DNA from: Pyrenopolyporus hunteri
Lineage: Eukaryota > Ascomycota > Sordariomycetes > Xylariales > Hypoxylaceae
Reading direction: 5' to 3'
NCBI GenBank assembly: GCA_902806595.1
Contig: CADCXC010000044.1
Span: 1,364,001-1,428,000, forward strand
DNA length: 64,000 nucleotides
A model generated the notes under the pieces. The model made no database searches. It was not told the DNA's origin and saw only the letters and a list, made by a program, of their open reading frames with translations. Positions 45,416-58,076 of the stretch are shown here, in pieces; positions within the stretch are counted from its first letter, which is position 1, and each line of letters begins with the position of its first letter. The translations under genes and the position numbers were made by a program.

Positions 45416-47046
45416 CTAATCAGATTCGCTGTCGCTTCCGAGAAATGCCAAGTCGGCCATTCGCTTCGACACTCGCGGATTAGCCTTTACTTCCTCTTCT
45501 TCCCCGTTATCTTCTTCATCCTTAACGTCGTCTTCCTCGTCGTTAGACTCTTCCTTCGGCGTCTCCTTAGTCGCCTTGCTTCTAGAGGCGCGGCCTCCGC
45601 GACCTCCGCTTCCCCAGTTGCGGTTCATCTCTGTGACGGCCTCCAAATCCGCCATAAGCTCTCTGCGCTCCTTGATCTCCCGAGCCTTGGCCTCGGAGAA
45701 GCGGCCCTCCATCCCAACGTCTCGGAGCATCCCCTTCAGGTGTCTGATCTTGGCCTTGCTGTCGTCGCCGTACTTCTTCAGCTCAATACCCCATATTTTA
45801 CGCACTCCGCATTTGACTAGCTGCGCTTGCAGTTTCTTGATCTCAGCCTCGTCTCCTGACGGCTCTTTCGTCTGCTTGGGTTTGGACGCTCCCTTGGGTT
45901 CTCTAGGTTTACGTTTCTTGGGGGGCGGGTCGTCCAGGACGGACGACAAGTCGGAGCTTGAGTCGTTCGCATCTACCTCCTTCCCGTCCTTCCCGTCCTT
46001 ATCGCCCTCGCCGTCCTCGGTCTTCGGCTTAGCATCCTCATCCGATTCTTCCGCTTTCGGAGCCTTCTTAGCATTCGCCTCGGACTGAGGCTCGGTCTTG
46101 CCGTCATCGTTGTCCTCCGACTCAGCTTCATCCTTTGTAACGTCCTTCGTCTCGTCGGCCAGATCCTCTTCGCTATCGGATTCTACCTTAGCTCGTTTCG
46201 CATTCCGCTTCTTGGCGGGTGCTGCAGGTTTCCGTTTCTTGCCTGCGGTCGAGCCATCCAGATCGCTGAGCGCTTCTTCGTCTTTAGCCTTATTCTTAGA
46301 CTTGCGACGAGGCGCAGTCTTTTTAAGGGCCTTCGTCTTCTTCTTTGGCTCTTCTTCAGAATCGGCTAGGTCGCTAAGCTCGGATTCACTATCTTCCTTC
46401 TTAGACTTGCGGCGCGCGGCCAACTTCTGAGGCTTAATCTTCTTGGGTTCCTCCTCCGATGAACCGAGATCGCTCAACTCGGACTCCGAGTCCTCCTTCT
46501 TGGCAGCTTTCTTCGGCGGTACTGTCTTTGGTGGCTCTTCGGGTTCACTTAGGTTACCCAAGTCGCTAAGCTCTGACTCCGACTCTTCCTTCTTGGACTT
46601 AGCCTTCTTTGGCGGGGCGGCACGGGACGCTTTCTTCTGGCGTTTTGGTGCGGGAGATGGCTCGTCACTCGATTGCCGCTTGACACCATTCTTGGATTCC
46701 GATTTAACCTTCGTTTTCGGGGGAGATGACGGGGCTTCATCCTCTTCAGCTAACAATTTAGCCTAGACGTTTTGTGAGCCGATCGTGTGCTATTTTGACG
46801 ATTGCATGATAGGATAGGAGTACGTACGACAAATTCTTTGATGACTTTCTTGCTACGCGCCTCCCACTCCGGCGACTTGAAGAAGCCTTGCTCAAGCCCT
46901 CCCTTCTCCTCAACATATTGTCGGACATTGTTCACAGTCACTTGGTCCCACCCGCGCTCGGCAACGACATCGCGAACTCCATCGCGGAGATCTTTCTCGA
47001 GGGCTTCAGCGGTTGGCGCCATTGTACCGGAAATTTCAAGCGTCAA
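45416..47046 (-). CDS. Acidic/lysine-rich nuclear protein with DEK_C-like N-terminus
   Basis: Exons 46828-47046 and 45416-46762 (65-nt intron) encode 521 residues, or 513 from the in-frame Met at 47022 (MAPTAEALEKDL), which I prefer. Residues about 10-75 match the DEK_C pattern: LRDGVRDVVAERGWDQVTVNNVRQYVEEK, then KKVIKEFV. A long disordered section alternates Lys/Pro blocks resembling nuclear localisation signals with acidic modules; SESELSDL recurs three times (around residues 135-225), with weaker copies later. A conserved-looking helical domain follows (AEIKKLQAQLVKCGVRKIWGIELKKY, then IRHLKGMLRDVGMEGRFS), then an acidic tail ending FLGSDSESD. A chromatin or nucleolar role is likely from composition, and the S-E-S-E pattern suits casein kinase 2. 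I do not know a characterised orthologue. Confidence 0.8.
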
Positions 47047-47440
47047 ATGGTGAAGGTCCCTTGGTAATATAGCCGACTAGTAGCTAGCCGTCCAAGGATG
47101 ATCGCAATTGAATAACGGCCCAAACCTGATGTGAATGTAGTTGGCGCGTCGATGGAAACAAGGTCGCGTGGCGGGCGTAAGTGGAGAAAACCAGGTAGTG
47201 TATTGACAAAGTTGGGCGGGACGAGACCGACTGGCCGATCAAGGATGAACGCAAGCTTTGAATTGTTCACAGGCAAGGGTACTTGGGTGCCCCACATGCA
47301 CAGGCCAATTGACAAATCGGAACCAAGGCTGCTTGGGTCGGCAAGTGTAGAGCCTGTTTTAGCCTCTTTAAGCTGTACAAATTATTAAGTCGCCCAAAGC
47401 ACGGATACTATGGTTGCAGGCCAAAGTTTTACGAATTTTT

Positions 47441-47739
47441 TTTGTACCTGTGGGTCGCGCTAGACAGCCCACCATACTAATTTAGTACTAGACCGTCTTT
47501 TACGATCCACAGGTACAAAGCCCTTTTTTGAAGTAATTCGAAATAAAGTACGCTTTTTTACAATTGAAGCTATTCCCATACTTTTTTTCTTCGAATTAGT
47601 CTTATTTATTAAAATTACTAGTATGGCTCGATTAAGAAACTGCCATACGGCCCACCTTACTGCCGAACAACGCGAACGCGTACGTATACTTCGAAAAATT
47701 TAAATTTACTATATAGTAAATCTCTGAATAGCTTCAATT
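47441..47739 (+). mobile_element. Candidate decayed Tc1/mariner-like element
   Basis: Three inverted-repeat structures lie within 300 bases. First, arms TTTGTACCTGTGGGTCG (47441-47457) and its reverse complement at 47503-47519, matching 16 of 17. Second, AATTGAAGCTATTC (47562-47575) and its exact reverse complement (47726-47739). Third, an 18-bp perfect palindrome at 47704-47721. Between them an ATG at 47622 opens a 26-codon frame, MARLRNCHTAHLTAEQRERV then RILRKI and stop. It reads like the start of the helix-turn-helix of a DNA-transposon transposase. No catalytic domain follows and the flanks are stop-rich, so this is at most a relic or a non-autonomous element. Confidence 0.45.
47704..47721. 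repeat. 18-bp perfect palindrome
   Basis: ATTTACTATATAGTAAAT is identical to its own reverse complement and lies inside the larger 47562-47739 inverted repeat. Confidence 0.9.
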
Positions 47740-48395
47740 TTATTGAAAGGTCCGAATTTCTACTAATTCCACGCTAAACCTTAACTAGTATAGAAGGGCT
47801 ACAAGACCCACTCGTAAATCTTACCCATCCCACCATAGTACATGTACGGCTTACAGCAGCTGTACAGGGTACCTAGGTACGTACCGCTGCATGAATTGCC
47901 AGCCAAGCAGCAGGTCGGGTCTCATCCGTCAGCTTTTCCAACCGTAGGCCAATTAATCAGCCTAACACAACCCCCTAACAGCGAGTTAAATGCCCTGAGC
48001 CATAGTGGATACCTACTAGTTCATAGCGGTCAACTACCAGAGACTTGGACTTATCATACCGCGCGGCAGCAGCCTACGAATAAATAGCTGGCGGATGTTT
48101 CTAGACAGAATTCTCAAAAGCGATGCCTAGGGTACCCGTTATTTCTATTGCACAAATCTAGTCCACGGTATCGCTTCCAAGATGGCTTTAAACGTATAGG
48201 TCGCCATTCAAAACATCGTAATCCGTAGAGGAACCAGGAATAAAGTCACAAGCTTGAAGTCGACGACGGAAGCACTTATGAATTCAGCACACTACATTAA
48301 TGCAATAGCCAAGGGTCCTCAGGTGAGTAGCTATAGCTTAGCCACCTTACGTTATCTCTCCTCGTACATTAGGTACACAAATTCCTTAGCATCCC

Positions 48396-51300
48396 TCACT
48401 GGTTCTCAAAATCTTCTCTTCTAAGCCGTTGGTTGTCCAACAGCTTCCCCACGTGAGTTTTGTCGATGCTCTCGCAATTCCGTCTGATCACCGTGTGAAG
48501 CCGTTTGAGGAATGCCACCGGGCTACTCTGCAAGCCAGACTCTCCGCCAACCCTTCCGCTGCTGTCCCGCAGGATAAACCCGTCAGCAGCAATCTCTTCT
48601 CCCTCGCCTGCCGCGCTCCGGCTGACGCCCAAGAAGCTGCACGCGTCCACGTACTGCTCCATCGAGTCGAAGTAGAGTTGTCCCGCGAACAGATTTAATT
48701 CGGTAATGAGGCGTTGCGGTATCTGACGCGTCCGTAACCTTTCGGGCACCGTGTACAAGTCTAATCTATCGAGAGAGCTGTAACCAGAGTTTGAGCGCGG
48801 CGCGTATAGATGTAGCGCGACAGCTTTGGATTCGGCGATCCTTGGTAACAATTCGTTTGCCTCATACGGGCTAATGATCATCATGTGCTCGATAATCGTA
48901 TTACTCGGGTCTTCGTCGCTGGGGGAGCTGCCTGTCAGGACCCATTGCACAGGACGTTGATACGAGTCCAGGGCATCAGAAGAGCCATCGCTCTCGATAG
49001 TGCGCGCATAGTCCATCGAGACAAGCAAACCTCGCCGAAATTGAGACACGTCGAAGAGAGATCCTGCATAAGTTCTTCGTAGCGCCGAGAATGCAGGCAT
49101 ATATCCATGAGACCCCTTATGGACAGTTCCTAATAACACAAACTCCACAACATCGTCATGGATCCTGTGAGGAGCGGGGTCCGCCGAGGGGGGTCTCTGG
49201 TCCTCTCTTTCCTGTTCGATTTCTGGCGAAAGCTCTCGCTCTTCCTCTTCTTGCAACGCCGCCGAGTCGAGCTTTAGGTTCTTGAATTCGCTGCAACGCA
49301 AGGAAATCGGATCCGTAACATCCACACTAGTAGGCTGTGAAGACTGGGCCGGGTCTCTGGTAGGGGGTTGGTATCTGTGTTTCAACGTTTTGGCTTCTTC
49401 TTCGAGATATCTCTCAGCGAGCGTTTTTGTGAAGTTTACTTCCCCGTCCGAACGAGCTCCTTCCCATATGGCCTTATGCTCTCTGTGACGTCGGCCCTGG
49501 GCTGCCCACAGTGCCATGCTCCTATGGATATCCTTCCATGTTTCCCCAATTGACCAAGCCAAAATGTCCAAGACCGAGACCCTCTGGTCGATAGGTAGCC
49601 CTATTTCTGCACTGCGGGTCCGGATCTTTCTTTGTATCTCGTCTGGGACGCAGAACACCACTGATTGTCCTTCCCCCAGCATCCTCATTCGCATACATGC
49701 TAATGTACGTTAGCATCTAAAGCAAGCGGGCAAAAATAAGTTAATTTGACTTACCTTGTACCAGTCTATCCTTCGTCAAGTTTGCCCCTAAAGTGACCGC
49801 AGCTCGATAGTCCCTTGGCAGCTTGAGATCGGTGCCTCTCGTGTGCGCCTCGTCCAGGAATACGAGGCACATATCTAATTGCGAGGAGAAAGGGGAAGTC
49901 TGAAGAGGTTCCAGGTGGCCCTTTCTGTCTAGGACACAGATTTCGTCATGGTCGTCGAAGAAAATGGCAGCCTGGACCCGCGTGTCATCAGATGTACCTG
50001 TCGTCTTGCGTAGCCACTCTTTCGCAACGCCAAGATTGTCGAGCTCAAGAATTTGAGCTCCCACATCCAATATGACACGAATTGGCGGGTCCATTGCTGT
50101 AATAACATCTAGTAACATTTCGGCAACCGAAACGTCTGTGTCTTGGCGTGGTCGTAGGAGTATAACGGAGTTTTCGGGTTGGAGTAGGTTTTCCAGAACC
50201 AATGCATTGGTATGTTTCTGGGCTTCGAGATCTAGCTGCTTGATACCGAGCGGGAGAACCTTTCGCGAGTCATTTGTACCACTGAATCCTGTGGTTGCGT
50301 GTGTCTTAACCTCGCCGATATCCCAGCCGGAGGCGGAAAGCCTATGCGGAAATTCTTTCATTTCCTTGGGGAAGACAATGTGTGCAAGGAAATAATCGAC
50401 GACGTCTTTAGCATACCGAAGACGACCGAACAAGTATCTGGTATATTGTTGGTCTTCGAGATTTATACCCTCCAAGCTCCGGAAAGCAGGTGGTAAATAC
50501 CCTACCTTCCCTACCCATGCTCTATACTCCTGTTTGGCCTGATCAGACCCAAGGAGGTGGTTAAAAGTCTGAAATAAGTCATCATCATCAAGGCCGCCGT
50601 AATAGTAGCTCAAGGATGTGAGGATTATGACGACGTCCGGATGGCTGAACTCCGACCGTAGCGAGGGGTTATCTTTGGCTCTATATGGTACTGCGAGCCG
50701 GGTGCCTGGTTGTCTGTCTGGATCTAGACCATAATCCACTCTCCAACGTTTCTGTCCGAAGGCGAACGCCAACACTCCTCCCGCCATAAGACCGCGCAAT
50801 AGTAGCAGACATTGACTGGCCCCCACCCAAAACCCGTTAGGATTTGAGTCTTGCACCAGTGCGATGTCGGCCTCTGTTAGTTCAACATCGGTAATGTATC
50901 TATATACCGCTTTGCGGATATGCCCGGGCTGCTTATCAATGGGAAACCCGCTTATGCCGGTCGCGCAAATATGATCTGCGACCCAAGAAAAAATCCGATC
51001 TGCGGCGTGCGGTTGTAAAATCCGAGTTCGTGGGAACCGTCCAGGTTCCCGGGAATGGACCTCGATCGAGGTAGAGAGTTCAGCGCTGAGTTTTGACACG
51101 GCTTCTCTGACGATATCGAGCACCTGATGAATACAGACCCATCTCCCGGGGCTGTATTCGGTCGGACGCTGTATACCCATAGTATACACGAGTTCAAACT
51201 TGACGCTGAAGTTCTCGTCGCTCTCGTCCACGATGTCACGCGTGTGCTTATTAAGGTACTCCTGATTTTGCACCAACATTCGACCAATGTCGTCCTTTCC

Positions 51301-54300
51301 TGTCAGCATACACTCAATGCCCATGAGTTTAAACGATAAGATATGTTCTGGTTGAACAAGGAATATACCACCCGTCCTCTCGCACTCGGCAAACATGTTC
51401 GCTATTGCTTGTATCTCGGCAGATCCGGCCTTCACGGCGCGAGAGAATGGCATATGGTAGATGCGTCGGTCTAACAACCCCCCAAGCTTAGTGACCAGCA
51501 TTTGGTACGTTTGCTTTGATTGAGGCTTTCCCACAATCACTCGGACTAGTCGGGAGCCGTCGGCGAGGGCCGCGGCCACCATGGGTACGATCACAGAGGA
51601 CTTTCCTTCTCCCATGTTCAACTGCATGACAGCGTTTTTACCTGTTTCAGGGTTACTCATGCTTCTAAAAATCTGCTGCTGGACCGGGCGAATCATAATA
51701 TCACTCTCTACTTCGAGAAGTAGAGACTCGGGTTGGTCTTGTGGTCGCCAGTTATCATGACCGGGATTTCGCAACTCAGCAATCAGAGCGGAATAATTTT
51801 GCGTTGCTCTCAATAGACGTTCTGCTCGCTGCAGTTGAGAAATCGCTACCCCATAGTGGACAATACAATTCTTCCAATCGCGCGGCAGCTTCTGCCAGTG
51901 TTTTCGGGAGAGACGTTGCAGGAAGAAAGTCGGTGATACCCTTGGTTTTTGCTGGCTTGAGATTAGTATAGTCTGGATAACACTCTCCCTGGGTTCTTGG
52001 TAAGACAAGAACGCGTCAAGCATAGCCTTGTAAGTTCCGTCAACCGCTTTTTGGCAAACATCTCGATGACGAATTAAGAGCATTTCTATTTCTTCCGTAC
52101 TAGACGTCAAGCGATACTCCTTTCTCCAGCCCTGTAGCGACTGAGTGCTATTTCTAAGATCCGTCACGTACAGATCCTCGTATCCAGATTGTGCTTGAGT
52201 GTCTAATCTCGACAGTAAGGAGGGAAGGCGAGGTGCCTGTCTATGCTTGCCGTCAATGGGAGATAGGTCTTGCGTCATATCGTCAACTGTAGACGGCAGC
52301 ACGATAGGAGCGGGGAATGTGAACATATCATCATTACTGATATACCCGGGCTTCCTCGCCGGTTCATAGGGCGGATAGAGAGGTGAATACGGCAAGATGT
52401 TGACTGGGGCAACAGCCCGAGGAATCTTGCTGCCGATTTGGACAAGGTATTCGAAAAGCAGATGGTTATGGAAACGTGGTTGAAAGTATTTCCCTGCTTT
52501 TCTCATTGCCTCATCCATGTCAATATATCGATGCCAACCCACAGAGCTTGTGCAATCGGGCCGGGTAGGGCGTTCGCAAGGCCATTGAGCTATCAATGCA
52601 CTACACAGAGTACTAACGGCTGTATCTTGATTGCTCTCAAATTCTTCTGCCCGCCGATTCACAAAGGCTGAGGCGGACTCCCCTGCTAATGGGCTCAGTT
52701 CTGCTTCTGGACTTCTGTCAAATGGGAGGCATTCCTCCTCAAGGATACTTTTAAGTTCAGAATAGTCAACTTGCGTACCGAGTTTCGGATAGAACGCGTC
52801 TGCAGTCGGCGCGGCAATAAACCCCATTTCAGGGGCTACGAGGAAGGAAACCAGTACCTGGAGGATATTCATATCTACACCCTTAGTAAACGAAAGGGTA
52901 GAAAGCCAGAACATCGCTCGAAACTTGTCGGGTCGAATGCCTGGGGTTGTAAATAACTGGAAGAGGGGAATCCAGTGCTCGGTGATAAACTTGGGCGAGC
53001 CCAAAAGAAACCTGGCGTCATAGTTTAACTGGGCCGCATCTATCGACCCTCGACGTCCAAGCATAACGTCACATCCGGTTGTTATGAAAAAGCTCCAAAT
53101 ATACCTTGCAAGGTTGTCCCTGACATTACTATGGAAGCTGAAAGGTTCCCGGAACATGATTCTCGACGTCACAAAGGCTCGAGATGCTTGGTCTGAATGT
53201 TGGTGGCGATCTCTGCCTCCATATACCTTATCATTCTTATTCGTATAGTCCTCGGCGCCAAACCCGGAGACCCTGAACGTAGATGAGCGAATGGCCTCCC
53301 TAGATAGAAGACTCAGTTCTACATGATGTAATTTTGGCGGAGAGATATAAAATTCTGGGTAAAAGAACTCGGATGCCTTGGCTTGATCGAATATCTCCCT
53401 AACAATCTTGTAGAAGTCGCCGTGCTGTGCTAAAAAGTCGAGCGCCGGGAGCCACTTAACGGTCTGCATCTCTCGTTTATCTTCTGGGTAATATACTCTC
53501 TCCGGAGTAAGTGACGCAATTTGTATCAATATGTTCATCTCATCCTGTGTGAGCCACTTGAAGGATCGTACAGCGGCGGATCTGAGGATGCTCAATGCAT
53601 GCTCTGTCCCCGTCTTTCCTGTAAGGGGGTCTGGAAGAGGGAATGATGTGAGGCTGTGGAGGTACGATATGAACAAGGTACCGTACATGTTTCCGTTATG
53701 AATGAGTCTGCCAAGCAGGTTATCGACCTCGTAGATATAAACTTTCGTGTTAGGGTTCTTCTCAATCTTGACTTGTACGTGTTGACCAGCCCCTTCAAGC
53801 AGGACCTCTCCGCTTGGGACAATGACTTTTCGTCGTACCCTACCGTTATCACCTTTCAGCACGAATTTATTTCGAAGACCAACAAGGGTCCCAATCGACT
53901 GATTTTCGTCCACCGACATTCCACGGAACTCCCGCGAAGTGATTGACACCTCCCCCTGCCTCAGGTAGAACCCGAGTTTTAATCTAGGAGTCTCAATATC
54001 AAGACAACGATCGTGGTGCACGATTTGTACCCATCCAGGCTCCTCGAGATTACGCAAGACCTCAGATATAGTAACAGCCGTGTGGCTATTGACATCAACG
54101 AGAAGTGAGCTACCTTTAATCAGTTGCCAGCGGGAGGCTCCGGCTCCCTGGCGAACCAATCTCCAGTTCTGTTCAGAGTGGACCCATGGGAGTTCCTCAG
54201 GGCAGAACTCTATATAACCTCCGTCCTTATTGTACCAGTGGACAAAGTTGTCGATAAACATCACCGGGAATGATGCCTGTAGGATACGGCGAGGGACGAG

Positions 54301-57300
54301 CTCGTAAATTTCGCCTTGGGCCAGGGCCCGAATAAACAGATCCTCACGAGACTTTCCCAGGTCAAAATATATAGTGTGTCCGTTAAACGTTTTCCTACAG
54401 GAAAAACGCATTCCAGGCTCGGAGCTCGGTACAATTTCCAATATCGAGGCGCCGAATAACACGGAGTATGTCGGGTGTTGCTCGTATTCCCTAGGCAGCC
54501 GGCTTAAGGGGCTGCCATTGACAAGAAGTTCGCCGGTCAAGGTGCTGAAATGAACCACTAGATCGCCATCTCCACTTTCAGATGTCGAGTGGCCCGTAAT
54601 CCAGTGATGGTATGGGGTCTCGTGAACTCGCCATTCCCCAACTGCGCGAAATCCAGGCCAAGACTTCCTGATAGCGTTGTCCAACGCCGGATTCTTCCTA
54701 ACGACGATCTCTTCCACGAGAACACTAAACGTGCGATACGCTAGCCGTTCCCAACGCCGCTGCACTGCAACACGAGTTAGGGTTCGGTCCTAAAGATACG
54801 AGTCTAGGGACTTTATGCAGAAGACATGGGAACTCTCCGACCGCCATAGCCAGGATGCTTGAAGGACGGGAAATTAGAACGAAACGGAAGAGATGATAAA
54901 ATAATACTTACTGATGGAAGTCCAATCTTGAGTCGACTTTGGGATGCTATGTAATCCTTCCTGGATGACAATAGCGCACTGTATCATCGTACACGCCAAA
55001 TCAGATGAGGATAAAAGACGCCGCATATGCCCGTCTCCTATATTGAAGGTATCTTCACAGATCAAGGCTATTTTGGTTTTCTTGTATCGTAGTTCCGCTC
55101 TTATAGTATCGTCGGTAACGTCTTGGATCGTGTTCTCTAAAGTCTGGACCCATTCCAGGGTTTTCTGGCGGACATCCGCGAGGAATCGGAGGGATCTATC
55201 TCTCACTTCTTCAGTAGACGTCAGCGAAAGCAGTCGCCTCGCTAGCGAGACGAAGACGCTGAGGGCTTGAAATGACTGCCAATTCTCCTCAACCCTACGA
55301 AACGCTTCATATAAGCGATCTAACAAGGCATCCCCGAAGCGCGCATCCGCGAGGATTCTATGACTGCTTCTTAGTGCGTCATCTTTATATCGCGGTCCTG
55401 CTTGGAGAATGCATTGGAGAATGACTAATGTGGTCTCTTCTTTCTTGAAGTCCACGCTAGGTGACGCGAGCTGCACCAACACGTTCTGCCACTGGATCCT
55501 GTGCCCCAAAGGAAGAGACGCAAGCGCCTTGTACTCCTCCAAAGATAAATTGCCAGGACAGCTGGACTGACTAGCTATAACCGTATTGGGCGCCCGACCG
55601 CTGGGTTCTGATGATGGGCGATGGATGAACCGTTGCATTGGCGATGTCTTGTCTGGTGGTCGATTTGGTAACAAATACGTGCATAGCGTGGTAACGTTTT
55701 TCGTCATCATAAATGGAGTGACGAAGCAACCCACGCCATGGTCGTAGTATTTCAAGTTTAGTCCATTCCGAAGGCAGACATCATCCTCGGTCTGGGTAAT
55801 AATATCTCTCATTCGGCGATGAGTTCCCTTATGAGGCTTGTCTTCGGATAGGAGACCAATCCGCTGTTTTGAATCAAACCCAACGAATTGAGAAGACAAG
55901 TAACTGCTTAGCTCGTAAGTTACGCGCGGCTTACGAATCTGCTGATATTCTAAAGAGAGGACATCCGAAAGCACGAACACCGTAACGTCACGCCAATGGC
56001 CAAAAGAAGCAGGGACTCGTAGTTCGAATACGGTCGACTTGGCTTCCTGCCTGCTATCGGGCAATGGCCACTCATGTACGTCTATACGTAGGTTATTTGC
56101 CTGATTTCGAAGTCCGCACTTTACACAAGAAGAGGCGTGATCTCTGTACCATCGGCCCCTTGTTGAACAACGCTCGACGTATTGGTGTTCGGACTCTTCG
56201 TAACGCCGCATCAGATTCTCGTACTTCACCCTTTTCTTGCGGAACTCCTCTTTCTTTGCCGTTCTATCTTGTGCGGCTCGAGAGAGAATGGACGTAAAAA
56301 GGTCCATGTGTTCGGCGGACTGTTCAAAATACCTCACCGAAAAGCTGCGGTCGCTGACGTGGTTGCTAAAAATGTCGCCGAAGGGAAAGTTGGCTCGAGA
56401 TATACGATTCTTTAGGTACACCTCTACCTCTCGAAGCCTTTCGAGTTGTCTCTTCGTCGGTAGGTTAAAGCTCTCTAAGAGACTTGGCGGGACTCCCGGC
56501 TCGTAATCCCCGAGTAATGGGCAAACCTGCAACGCGGATTTGTCGCAGGCTACCCAGAGTTCCAGAATGGTAAGAAACATGACAGATATCATCTCAGGGT
56601 TACCCTTGTAGTGTGCGCGGGCTGGCTCATGATACGTCTGGATCAGTTCTCTGAGGATACGGGTAGGTTTAGGGTTGCTCCCATACATCGTCGACCATTC
56701 TTGTAGGTTCGAAGCCACCCAAGATTCAAATGCTGCCAGTTCGTACGTCATGTACGCGTCTTTTGAAGGGGGGGACAAATTGGGAACGGAGGAGGCATCT
56801 ATAATGCGCAACGGATTCCCCAGTTCAGGGGTTAAAGTATCTTTTCTATTCTCTTGGAGGCTTATAGAACGGATAAATTCCCCGAGCTTAGGAAGAGACA
56901 TGTATGTATCGTCGTTGAATCGAAGACTTCGAAGCCGTTCTAACTTGCAGGAGAAACGATTCTGTTCCTGTATTTGCAACCATCTATGTTCAAGAATTTG
57001 ATTGGTTGCCGATAGGGTCGACTTCATGAGCTCAACGACAGATAGGGGGAGGGGGCCGGCAAGCTTCTGGTATCTCCGAGAAACTTTCGCACTCATCGCC
57101 ACCAAGAGATCGCTTCGAAGGCTCTGTGCCTGGCTCAGAATATGGGTCATGAAGAATAGCATGTATACCTTGTAGGTATGTTCCGGAGATGCCGCTGGAT
57201 TTGGCGATCGCGAAAAGAGAAGCTGTAGTACGACGCGAATAAGTAGCCACAAGGCTGATCTGTGCCATGGTAGTAGGCTATCTTTCCAGAACACCTCCTC

Positions 57301-58076
57301 GCGGGTATTCTTCCAGATGCTTGGAACCTCCACTTGGCTGCCGACAGAGAGTAAAAAAGCCGAGAAGAGCTCTGTGACCATTTTCGGGTGCGTAGTGTCC
57401 CGTTCTTCGTCATGCATCTCGCCCTTCTTCTTGACTTGAGGCTTGGTACCGGGCGCGCTCTGGGAACTCATCTTGGCAAGTGTACGAGACACTGTGCCTT
57501 GGAACTCGCGGGATTGGAAAATTTCTAGGGGAACGGATACAGCGGAGCCAGGGAAGACTCGACGTAGCCGCCCCTTTGCGGACATAACAGCATTATTGGT
57601 GGCGGATAACTCAAACATCTCGACGTTGACAGAGGCACCTGTTCTTGAGAATATAACTCCGCAGTTTTGATCCCGAATGTGACATGCGACAGTCAAACCT
57701 GCAGATAGACTGTCAATGTCATACTATTCAAAGGGATTGGGTGCCTATAGTACTGACCTTCCCGCTCAAGGGACTCAAAAGTGTCGAGAAGCTCTTCTTC
57801 GCCGAGTAAGGACTTATTAGCGGGAGACCCACGAATGTGATGCAACTTTTGCATTGTAGCGCGAGCTGAATCGATCACACCAACCTGACCTTCTCCCACC
57901 ACATGATCTCTGAACGCAGAAAGGGTTTCAACGACAGCCTTAAGCAAGGCTTCTTCGTTCTCGACATTGTAGTCGTTCGCCTGCGGCACTCGTGGCGGGA
58001 GGAAAACATGGTTAATAATGTAGTGGATATCACTATGGGACAGCCCGGTGAACTGTTTCCGGCTACTCTGCGACAT
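48396..58076 (-). CDS. Giant DUF6606/DUF3638/DUF3645 ATPase-like protein
   Basis: Four exons (57758-58076, 54912-57698, 49755-54764, 48396-49699) with introns of 59, 147 and 55 nt encode 3,139 residues; an upstream in-frame Met at 58112 would add 12. The N-terminus (HYIINHVFLPPRVPQ) matches DUF6606. Around 2086 lies a P-loop, LNMGEGKSSVIVPM (DUF3638), then VDESDENFS at about 2214. DUF3645 follows (HPDVVIILTSLSYYYGG). Near the end come FLDEAHTRGTDLKLP (about 2673) and, across the last intron, LVQACMRMRMLGEGQSVVF. The order resembles SecA motifs I, II, V and VI. Databases often label this family ubiquitinyl hydrolase, but I see no recognised deubiquitinase catalytic set. There is no signal peptide or membrane span. 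The joins restore LEREGLTVACHI and LVQACMRMRMLG exactly. Function is unknown. Confidence 0.93.

Larger units (their letters stand above)
47047..48395. other. Intergenic with decayed transposon-like patch
   Basis: The 1.35 kb between the DEK_C-like gene start and the giant gene's stop contains no intact gene. The middle part (47441-47739) is a nest of inverted repeats around a short transposase-like frame and is described separately. Confidence 0.5.

Noticed and set aside
45576..46766. Three long plus-strand frames (170, 110 and 107 codons) opposite the DEK_C-like gene
   Set aside because: They are antisense shadows caused by the Ser/Glu/Lys repeat codons of the real minus-strand gene; the predicted proteins are Ser/Phe/Leu-rich with no domain.
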